DNA from: Bryobacteraceae bacterium
Lineage (GTDB): Bacteria; Acidobacteriota; Terriglobia; Bryobacterales; Bryobacteraceae
Assembly: GCA_026129905.1 (NCBI GenBank)
Contig: JAHCHE010000018.1
Location: 124,001 to 188,000 of the forward strand
Length of the DNA stretch: 64,000 bases
Direction: 5' to 3'
Shown: piece after piece, positions 29,101 through 35,759 of the stretch
Layout of the letters: the number at the start of each line of letters is the position of its first letter
Numbering within the stretch: the stretch's first letter is position 1
Notes under the pieces: model-generated
Seen by the model: the letters and a program-made list of their open reading frames with translations, nothing else
Told to the model about the DNA's origin: nothing
Database searches by the model: none
Made by a program: the position numbers and the translations under genes

Positions 29101-29557
29101 CGGTTGGAAAATCACCGGCATGCAGATATACTCCAGCGGCGTGCCGATTGGGTTCACCCTGAATAACAACCTGCCGATTGGCAATGCGGGGCAGCGGCCA
29201 AACCTCATATCGTCGAATTTGCGGAGCAGTGTCAGCGCGGATGCTTTCGATCCGGCCAAGGACCTTTGGCTGAACCCCGCGGCGTTGGCAATCCCGGCGC
29301 CGTACACCTTCGGCAACGCGCCACGGAACAGCGGTGATGTCCGCAACCCGATGTATATGAGTGAGAGCCTCGGCCTGTTGAAGGACACGAGGTTTGGTGA
29401 GCGGTTCAACTGGCAGCTCCGCTTCGAGTGCACGAATCCGATGAACCGGGTGGTCTTTGGCGGACCGGTGGCCAACTTCTCGTCTGGCTCCTTCGGGAGG
29501 ATTACCAGCGCCTCTGGCGCTCGCAGCATCACGCTAGGCACGAAGTTCTACTTCTAG
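26147..29557 (+). CDS. Oar-like TonB-dependent outer-membrane receptor T2
   Basis: Seen: 1136 residues. Signal peptide about 1-29 (LLVLSMLLLLPILAFAQ), a carboxypeptidase-regulatory-like domain at about 31-112 (GTITGLVTDSTQAVIPDVEI), a plug with the same PLTLGGGIRNPSSFIFLQPG block as T1, and a barrel ending LGTKFYF. Alignment by eye to T1 is collinear, with long identical runs such as RNNWGFTVGGP-like and NFTFLDTVS-like blocks, so the two arose by duplication. It is followed by a strong terminator and then by the seven-gene enzyme operon P2 to C. Inferred: outer-membrane importer for the polysaccharide fragments made by that operon. Confidence 0.9.
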   Translation: MIRFAWEKLYLRALLVLSMLLLLPILAFAQGTITGLVTDSTQAVIPDVEITITHAGTNISTTARTGPTGVFTLLRVPIGAYSLVAKKEGFRAYQQPQIRVLEGDTLRLDIVMELGQMTETVTVTGAAPLVQSENAQVGMTITSSQFTELPLTLGGGIRNPSSFIFLQPGVSPSGTWTKQINGVSSFSDQVYYDGIALSRGDLANDGEVNPSVDAIAEFKLIANNYTAEYTHALGGVTTFNMKSGTNQLHGNSFFFNSVEAYNARNFFQKVKPKYRQNNWGFTVGGPILIPKLYDGRDKTFFFFSLDQFYLRAPGSPGLATVPTSKMLDGDFSEWVDAGRGVVYNPRSQRTENGAVVRDPFANGIIPKSMWSRISSQMVGMHPQPTSPGLISNYQLDTGAPSTDQRSSGFKIDHMFTEAHRLSGMFNYTDRPAVKCPASNNAGAGSLAGDLECHNVQRVTTRIVRLNYDWMVSPTVLNRFSAGLSRFRNPNFSVHYGKGWPEKLGLTGVGGDLFPWVDFNHDYVRFGDTIASDNYFTNFTFLDTVSVLRGNHTLKFGVEVQRHRNNFRDFGSSGGNWQFNQLSTGLPGVSKSGNSWASFLLGDVYSASCFFPFLQYGNRNGYYSPWINDDWKVTPKLTLNLGLRWEVQPGFTDPNNRFSYMDPTAPNTPLGGIPGAYIYASDGAFSSTGNTHWRDLAPRFGFAYRLTDKTVVRGGFGLFYAQVITQGTGVNGLREGYNVSASFASADLGVSPAMNWDNGFRQDFAHPPQLIPDLKNAQSATLVDRDRSTIVSYTHQMNFIIERQVGQSMSFTAGYVGNGGRRLSRGINWNQNETSQLALGGLLSKNILDPAVVAAGYKEPFAGFATLFGARGTLAQALKRWPQFTSVGQAGAFFGSSNYHSLQVSGLRRMSKGLMFTLAYTFSKSINDTNVYGYGAGSMDHFNRKLDKSLASLDQPHTLSLSYIYELPFGPGQRYLTKGIGSKALGGWKITGMQIYSSGVPIGFTLNNNLPIGNAGQRPNLISSNLRSSVSADAFDPAKDLWLNPAALAIPAPYTFGNAPRNSGDVRNPMYMSESLGLLKDTRFGERFNWQLRFECTNPMNRVVFGGPVANFSSGSFGRITSASGARSITLGTKFYF

Positions 29558-29623
29558 CCCGCTTGCTGGCGGTGGTGGCTTTGCTTTCGAGCCGCGACTG
29601 CCGTGAGCGGCTGTAACCTCCCG

Positions 29624-29656
29624 CCCTCCCGGCCTCACAGGCCGGGAGGGTTTTCT
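29624..29656 (+). terminator. Intrinsic terminator after receptor T2
   Basis: CCCTCCCGGCCT (29624-29635), loop CAC, AGGCCGGGAGGG (29639-29650), then TTTTCT. A perfect 12-base stem plus T-run is a textbook intrinsic terminator. It separates the receptor gene from the downstream enzyme operon by ending most receptor transcripts. Confidence 0.85.
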
Positions 29657-29660
29657 CACA

Positions 29661-29666
29661 TAGGAT
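29661..29666 (+). promoter_or_regulatory. -10-like TAGGAT just before P2 (leaderless promoter candidate)
   Basis: TAGGAT ends 6 bases before the ATG at 29673. There is no ribosome site in the 17 bases between the terminator T-run and the ATG, so P2 would be read from a leaderless message or by read-through of the terminator. The -35 position would fall inside the terminator stem. Confidence 0.45.
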
Positions 29667-29672
29667 TTAGAC

Positions 29673-32666
29673 ATGACAATCCGACTTGCGGTTTCCCTGT
29701 GTGCCTTGGCGCTTCCGGCGTTGGCCCAGTCGCCGGAGAAAATCGCGCCGGCGATCAACGACATCGAAAGCTGGCAGCAGGTGGGCCAGCAACCCTACGA
29801 GTTCACCTGGACGCAGCGCGAAGAGCACCCGAAGACCCTCGTGGATTTCGAGGATCTCGCGGGCTGGAAGTTGGAACTGTACGGCGGGGCGGACGGCGAG
29901 TTGCGCCGCAGCCGCGAGCAGCAGATGTGGGGGCAGTACGTCGCCAAGTTCCTCTATTCCGGCGCCGGAGAACAGAGCCGGGCCATCGCGAGGCCGCCGA
30001 AGCCAATTCCGATTCCGGAGCGGTTCGACTCGATCGACCTGTGGGGCTACGGCAATCGCTGGTCGTGGGTGGAGGATCCGACGACGCCCGCGGCGGATGT
30101 CGCGGTCCTGATCGTGGACGCGCGCGGCAAGGAATTCCGGATCCCGCTCACGGACATCCGCTGGAAACAGTGGTGGCTGATCCACCGGATGCTTCCTCGG
30201 GAGACCGCCGGGCAGATCGGCTGGCCCGCGAGCTTCTCGGGCATCGAAATCTCGAAGATCAAACACAGCGCGAAGCGCTACTTCTTCTGCGACTCGCTGG
30301 CGTTCTACACCGAGGAGCTGAAGCCGCTGGAGTTGAAAGCGCAGCCCAAGCGCAACCTGAAGCCCTTCCGCGGGCAGATCGCCGGACTCAACACGGGCGA
30401 GGGGACGCTTCCGTTTCCCACGCGCGAGGAGACGATCCTGCCGTCGAATTTCGAGACGGCGTTCACCGTGACGGTCCGGGCGCCGGAGCGCAACCGGTTC
30501 GAATTCCGCTATGAAGGCAAGGACGCGAAGGTCGCCTATGACTACCGCCCGAGCGCCGGCGGTCTCGGCGAGTTGACGGCAAGCGTGAACGGCGGCGCGC
30601 CGTTTCGCCCGATGGAAGGCGGCGGCATCCGCTTCGGAGACACGCCGGAGGGCCGCATTTCTCAAGGGGAGCTGGTTTCCGCCGCTCTGGATGGCGACGT
30701 GGTGAAAGTGAAGTTCCGCCACGGCTCGCGAGTGGTGGATTACGAGCTGCGCCTCTGGCAGAAATCGCTGGTCCTCGACGCCTGGTGCGACGGCGGGCAG
30801 GCCGCCGAGCTGAGTTTCGGGCGCGTGGCGGGCGTCGCGAATCCGAAGCCGATCAAAGTGCCGTACATCACGTACGGCGGACCAATCATACCGCGGGTGC
30901 TGATGTCGGGCGGCGCGGACAAGCCGGTGTTCACGTCGATCTGGTTCGACTGGTACCGGTCGAACGCGTCGGAACCGTTCGCCGCGAAGGCGCCCAAGGT
31001 CACCGCCGACAGCGCGGAAATCAACGGCGGCATGCGCTACATCGCGAAGACCGACGGCGAGCGGAACCCCTTGTATGAACGCATCTTCATTACGACGTCT
31101 CCCGTATACGAGGAGACGCTTCCCACCATTGACAATCCCCCGTCGCTGCGCCAGGCGGAAGGCAAGCAGGTAATCTGGACCGTCACCGAGCCCGAGACGT
31201 TCCAGGCGGATCACGCGCGCTCCCGCAAGATCCGCGCCTACGGCCTGGATAAGATCATGCAGCACAGCCACGAGGTGACGTGGCGCGACGAGGGCGACAG
31301 CAACACCATCAAGCTGCGCGCCTCGCCGCAAAAAGGCGGGGACGCGATGCTGAAGTGGTACATCAAGGCGCAGAACGATATGGGCTGGCTCCAGGGCGTC
31401 TACAGCAATTACACCGACTTCTGCACCGTGAACACGAACTGGAGTCCCGACTGGGCGCAGCGCGAACCGAGCGGCGAGTGGCGGCGCGCCTGGCCCCGCA
31501 ATTACGCGATGAAGCCGTCGAAAGCGGTCGAATTCGACGAGTACTACGCGCAGCGGATCAAGGAGAAGTTCGGCGTCAAAATGTCGTATACCGACGTGCA
31601 CACGGCGGTGTCGCCCTGGGGCTACTGCGATTTCGACGCCCGCGTGCCGGGCGCGGGAACGCTGGCGGCCACGTTCTACGCGTACGGGCAGCTTTTGCTG
31701 AACGACCAGCGGCAGTACGGCCCGTCGCAGTCCGAAGCCACCTATCAGTGGCTGTACGCAGGCCTGGAATCGGGCAGCTACGGCTGGGTCTACACGGATC
31801 TCAACCTGCTCACGCACCCGATGGACGTAGCCTTCCAGGTCCACAAAATCCATCCGCTCGAAGCCGACTACGGCATGGGGTACACGTACTTCTATCTCAG
31901 CCAGCTCGACAAGAAATGGGTGGAGTCTCCGAAAAAGCGGGAATACCTGGACCTGTTTCTGGCCACCACCATCGGTTACGGCAACATGGGCTGGCTGGCG
32001 AACGACTGGGGACTCGACAATCCGTTCGGCGTCGAGGCCCTGGCGCGGTCGTACTACATGATGCAGCAGCTCCAGCAGCAGTACGCTTTCGTCCGCCCGA
32101 AAAAAATCGAATACGCGGACCGAGGCGGGAAGATGCTGAGCGCGAGCCAGGCTCTTGCTACCGGCGTCATCGAAGATTCGCGGCTCCACGTGGAGTACGA
32201 AAACGGCGCGCACGTCTATGTCAATCGCGGCGCGAAAGGAACATGGACGGTGAAGGACGGCGCCGGCAAAGCGGTGGAGCTTCCGGTGAGCGGCTGGCTG
32301 GTCTTCAACCCAGGCGCCAATTTCTACGAGCTTTCGGCGAACGTCGCGGGCCGGCGCATCGATCACGTGCAGGCGGCGGACTACGAATTTCTGGATGGCC
32401 GCGGCCAGTGGACGGAACGCGGCTCGCTGGGCGCAACCGGCAGCGTGGCGCGGCGGGCGCGGTCCGAAGGGGTCGTCGAGTTGATCGACATTTACGGCAA
32501 CGATCGTATTGGGTTCGAAGCCGGAGGTCCGGGGCAGATGATGGCCTATGATCCGGAAGGCAAGAGCCTCGGCGCGGTCGAGCTGAAGTCTTCACGCCCC
32601 GGCTGGAATGAATTCAAGCCGGTGGCGGGCGGCCGGACCTACGTATACGCGAAGCGGGGCAACTGA
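29673..32666 (+). CDS. P2: exported 1000-residue putative glycoside hydrolase, unnamed family
   Basis: First gene of the seven-gene enzyme operon. Seen: 997 residues, signal peptide MTIRLAVSLCALALPALAQS with cleavage near 19. Conserved landmarks by residue: WQQVGQQPYEFTWTQREEHP 34-53, REQQMWGQYVAKFLYSG 81-97, RPPKPIPIPERFDSIDLWGY 107-126, RNLKPFRGQIAGLNTGEGTL 227-246, WFDWYRSNASEPF 424-436, MQHSHEVTWRDEGDS 529-543, KMSYTDVHT 636-644, SEATYQWLYAGLESGSYGW 687-705, MMQQLQQQYAF 796-806. Candidate catalytic residues (inference) are Asp641 and Glu688, and Glu699 is a third candidate. The last 90 or so codons are nearly identical in DNA to those of P3. The P3 start codon comes 4 bases after the stop. 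Confidence 0.75.
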   Translation: MTIRLAVSLCALALPALAQSPEKIAPAINDIESWQQVGQQPYEFTWTQREEHPKTLVDFEDLAGWKLELYGGADGELRRSREQQMWGQYVAKFLYSGAGEQSRAIARPPKPIPIPERFDSIDLWGYGNRWSWVEDPTTPAADVAVLIVDARGKEFRIPLTDIRWKQWWLIHRMLPRETAGQIGWPASFSGIEISKIKHSAKRYFFCDSLAFYTEELKPLELKAQPKRNLKPFRGQIAGLNTGEGTLPFPTREETILPSNFETAFTVTVRAPERNRFEFRYEGKDAKVAYDYRPSAGGLGELTASVNGGAPFRPMEGGGIRFGDTPEGRISQGELVSAALDGDVVKVKFRHGSRVVDYELRLWQKSLVLDAWCDGGQAAELSFGRVAGVANPKPIKVPYITYGGPIIPRVLMSGGADKPVFTSIWFDWYRSNASEPFAAKAPKVTADSAEINGGMRYIAKTDGERNPLYERIFITTSPVYEETLPTIDNPPSLRQAEGKQVIWTVTEPETFQADHARSRKIRAYGLDKIMQHSHEVTWRDEGDSNTIKLRASPQKGGDAMLKWYIKAQNDMGWLQGVYSNYTDFCTVNTNWSPDWAQREPSGEWRRAWPRNYAMKPSKAVEFDEYYAQRIKEKFGVKMSYTDVHTAVSPWGYCDFDARVPGAGTLAATFYAYGQLLLNDQRQYGPSQSEATYQWLYAGLESGSYGWVYTDLNLLTHPMDVAFQVHKIHPLEADYGMGYTYFYLSQLDKKWVESPKKREYLDLFLATTIGYGNMGWLANDWGLDNPFGVEALARSYYMMQQLQQQYAFVRPKKIEYADRGGKMLSASQALATGVIEDSRLHVEYENGAHVYVNRGAKGTWTVKDGAGKAVELPVSGWLVFNPGANFYELSANVAGRRIDHVQAADYEFLDGRGQWTERGSLGATGSVARRARSEGVVELIDIYGNDRIGFEAGGPGQMMAYDPEGKSLGAVELKSSRPGWNEFKPVAGGRTYVYAKRGN
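32185..32460 (+). repeat. P2 copy of a near-identical tract shared with P3
   Basis: About 275 bases at 32185-32460 match 35266-35540 in P3 with only about 7 differences by my count, whereas the 5' parts of the two genes differ much more often, including many synonymous changes. This points to recent gene conversion or unequal recombination between the neighbours. Confidence 0.75.
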
Positions 32667-32670
32667 TAGG

Positions 32671-35600
32671 GTGCGGGCCAGACCTGTCGCAGCGGTTGTC
32701 TTCGCCGCCTTGGTTCCGGCGGCCGCGCTCGCCCAGAAGGCCGTTCCGGCGATTAACGAGATCGAGATCTGGCAGCAGGTGGGCCAGCAGCCCTACGAAT
32801 TCACCTGGACGCAGCGCGAGGAACACCCGAAGACGCTCGTCGATTTCGAGGACCTCGCGGGCTGGACGCTGGAACTGCACGGCGGCGCCCAGGGCGAGCT
32901 TCGCCGCAGCCGCGAGCAGCAGATGTGGGGACAGTACGTCGCCAAAATCGTTTACTCCGGCGCGGGCGGCCAGAGTCGCGTCGTTGCCCGCCCGCCCAAA
33001 CCCATTCCAATCCCGGACCGATTCGACTCGATCGAGCTTTGGGGATACGGCAACATCTGGGGCGGACGGCCGGACCCGTCCACCCCGATGGTGGATATTT
33101 CGGTACTGGTTCGCGACGCCCGCGGCAGGGAGTTTACGGTCCAGCTCGCCGACATTCGCTGGAAGCAATGGTGGCTGATTCATCGCAAGCTGCCGCCGGC
33201 CATCGCAAAGGAGATCGTCTGGCCGGCGGAGTTCAGCGGCATTGAGATCGCCCGCCTCGGCAACTCCGCCTCCCGCTACTTTTTTTGCGACTCGCTCGCG
33301 TTCTTCACCGAGGAATTGAGGCCGGTGGCGCTGAAGGCACAGCCAAAGCGAAACCTGGCGCCGTTCCGCGGGCAGATCGCCGGCCTGAATACCGGTGAGG
33401 GAGCGCTCCCGTTCCCTACGCGGGAGGAAACCATCCTGCCGGGCAATTTCGAGCGGGACTTCACCGTCGCCGTTCGGCAGCCTGGCGAGAACCGCTTCGA
33501 ACTCGAATACAAAGGGAGTGATGCGACGGTAGCCTACGTTTACGCGCCACGCTCGGGGAATCTCGGCGAGCTGAGCGTCAGCGTAAACGGGGCCGCTCCT
33601 TACCGTCCCATGGATGGCGGCGGCGTACGGTTCGCCGGCGCGGCCGGCGGCTCGCTGCCTGAAGGGAAGCTGCTCGCCGCGCGCCTGGCGGGCGACGCGG
33701 TGGAAGCGAAGTTCCAGTACGGCTCGCGCGTGGTGGACTACAACTTGCGGCTGTGGCAAAAATCGCTTGTGCTGGACGTCTGGTGCGATGGGGGCGAGGC
33801 CAGCGAATTGAGCTTCGGCCAGGTTGCCGGGGTCACGAATCCGAAGCTCATCACCGTGCCCCACATCACCTATGACCGGACCAGCATGCCGCGCGTGCTG
33901 ATGTCCGGCGATCGGGCGAAGCCGGTTTTCACGTCGGTCTGGTTCGACTGGTACCGTTCCAACGCCTCCGAGCCATACTTCGTGCGGGAGCCGCACAAGA
34001 TCGACTTCAGCCCCGTCTATCAGGAACACTACGTTACGAATGCTTACGAGCCGTACGCATCCCGGGAGATCCGGGTCACGACTACCAGCGCCGAGATTAA
34101 CGGCGGCATGCGCTACATCCCGAAGACGGACGGACAAAGGAACAACCTGCACGAGCGGGTGTTTGTGACCGCCTCTCCGATCTACGAAGAAACGCTCCCC
34201 ACCATCGCCAATCCTCCTTCCGTGCGGCAGGAGGAAAGCAAGCAGGTGGTCTGGACCGTCACCGCTCCGTCGACGTTTCCGGCGGATCACGCGCGCTGCC
34301 GCCGGATCCGCTCCTATGGCCTGAACCACATCATGCAGCACAGCCACGAAGTGACCTGGCGCGACGAAGGCGACAGCTTCACCATGCGGCTGCAGGCCGC
34401 TCCCCAGAAGGGCGGCGACGCGATGCTGAAGTGGTACATCCAGGCCCAGAGAGGCCTTGGCTGGACGCAGGGCGTCTACACCAACTACACGGATTTCGCT
34501 CCGGTGAACTCGAACTGGAGCCCTGACTTCGTCCAGCGCCTGCCGGGCGGCGAATGGCGCCGGGCATGGTATCGGAACTACGCGCTGAAGCCGTCGAAGG
34601 CGGTGGAATTCGACGAATACTACGCGCAGCGGATCAAGCGGAAGTTCGATCCGGCGATGTCTTACACGGATGTCCACACGGCGCTGCCTCCGTGGCTGTA
34701 TTGCGACTATGACGCGCGCGTGCCGGGCGCGGGGACGTTCGCCGCGACGTTCTACGCATACGGACAACTGCTGCTGAACGATCAGCGCGTCTACGGGCCG
34801 GCGCCGTCGGAGGCGACGTACCAATGGCTGTACGCCGGGCTCGAATCGAGCAGCTATGGCTGGGTTTACAATTACACCCACGCCAATCTCCTCACCTTTC
34901 CGCTTGACCCGGCGTTTCCGCTCCACAAGATCCATCCGCTTCAGGCCGACTACGGGGTGGGATCGACGCGCTACTATCTCGATCAACTCGATCCACAGTG
35001 GCAGAAGTCGCCGAAGCGGCGGGACTACGTGGACCTGTTCCTGGCCACCACCATCGGCTACGGCAACATGGGCTGGTTGGTCAACGACTGGGGTGTGGAC
35101 GACCCCTTCGGGGTTGAAGTCCTGGCGCGGTCGTACTACATGATGCAGCAGCTTCAGCAGCAGTACGCCTTCGTCCGCCCGAAAAAGATCGAGTACGCGG
35201 ACCGCAACGGCAAGTTCCAGTCAGCGAGCATGGCGCACGCCACCGGCGCGATTGCCGATTCGCGCCTCCACGTGGAGTACGAAAACGGGGCGCACGTCTA
35301 TGTGAATCGCGGCGCGAAAGGAACCTGGACGGTGAAGGACGGCGCCGGCAAAGCGGTGGAGCTTCCGGTGAGCGGCTGGCTGGTCTTCAACCCGGGCGCC
35401 AATTTCTACGAGCTTTCGGCGAACGTCGCGGGCCGGCGCATCGATCACGTGCAGGCGGCGGACTACGAATTTCTGGATGGCCGCGGCCAGTGGACCGAAC
35501 GCGGCTCGCTTGGCGCAACCGGCAGCGTGGCGCGGCGGACGCGGCCGGAAGGGGGCGTCGAGCTGATCGACATCTACGGCAACGATCGCATTTCCTTTGA

Positions 35601-35745
35601 AGCCGGGGGGGCAGGGCAGATGATGGCCTATGATCCGGAGGGCAAGAGCCTCGGCGCGGTCGAAGTGAAGACTTCGCGCCCTGGCTGGTATCAATTCAAA
35701 CCGGTGGCAGATGGCCGAACCTACATGTTCGCCGCCGCCCGTTAG
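32671..35745 (+). CDS. P3: exported 1000-residue putative glycoside hydrolase with 26-residue insertion
   Basis: Seen: 1024 residues if GTG at 32671 is the start. That choice gives a signal peptide (VVFAALVPAAALAQ) right after the P2 stop; the frame opens further upstream inside P2 but without a signal. All family landmarks of P2 are present, including SYTDVHT, SEATYQWLYAGLESSSYGW and MMQQLQQQYAF. Unlike its paralogues it carries about 26 extra residues after FDWYRSNASEPY (around 33978-34080). They read as an imperfect tandem copy: NASEPYFVREPHKI is followed by NAYEPYASREIRV. The barrel also has a longer loop at GWVYNYTHANLLTF. Its last 275 bases before about 35540 are almost identical to P2. 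Confidence 0.75.
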   Translation: MRARPVAAVVFAALVPAAALAQKAVPAINEIEIWQQVGQQPYEFTWTQREEHPKTLVDFEDLAGWTLELHGGAQGELRRSREQQMWGQYVAKIVYSGAGGQSRVVARPPKPIPIPDRFDSIELWGYGNIWGGRPDPSTPMVDISVLVRDARGREFTVQLADIRWKQWWLIHRKLPPAIAKEIVWPAEFSGIEIARLGNSASRYFFCDSLAFFTEELRPVALKAQPKRNLAPFRGQIAGLNTGEGALPFPTREETILPGNFERDFTVAVRQPGENRFELEYKGSDATVAYVYAPRSGNLGELSVSVNGAAPYRPMDGGGVRFAGAAGGSLPEGKLLAARLAGDAVEAKFQYGSRVVDYNLRLWQKSLVLDVWCDGGEASELSFGQVAGVTNPKLITVPHITYDRTSMPRVLMSGDRAKPVFTSVWFDWYRSNASEPYFVREPHKIDFSPVYQEHYVTNAYEPYASREIRVTTTSAEINGGMRYIPKTDGQRNNLHERVFVTASPIYEETLPTIANPPSVRQEESKQVVWTVTAPSTFPADHARCRRIRSYGLNHIMQHSHEVTWRDEGDSFTMRLQAAPQKGGDAMLKWYIQAQRGLGWTQGVYTNYTDFAPVNSNWSPDFVQRLPGGEWRRAWYRNYALKPSKAVEFDEYYAQRIKRKFDPAMSYTDVHTALPPWLYCDYDARVPGAGTFAATFYAYGQLLLNDQRVYGPAPSEATYQWLYAGLESSSYGWVYNYTHANLLTFPLDPAFPLHKIHPLQADYGVGSTRYYLDQLDPQWQKSPKRRDYVDLFLATTIGYGNMGWLVNDWGVDDPFGVEVLARSYYMMQQLQQQYAFVRPKKIEYADRNGKFQSASMAHATGAIADSRLHVEYENGAHVYVNRGAKGTWTVKDGAGKAVELPVSGWLVFNPGANFYELSANVAGRRIDHVQAADYEFLDGRGQWTERGSLGATGSVARRTRPEGGVELIDIYGNDRISFEAGGAGQMMAYDPEGKSLGAVEVKTSRPGWYQFKPVADGRTYMFAAAR

Positions 35746-35759
35746 GAGAAGGAGTCATT

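Noticed and set aside
29667-32366. An 899-codon minus-strand frame opposite P2, and similar long frames opposite P3, P5 and genes A-C
   Set aside because: They mirror the codon bias of the real genes; compositions are Arg/Val/His-rich and lack signal peptides, while the plus-strand products are conserved among five paralogues.
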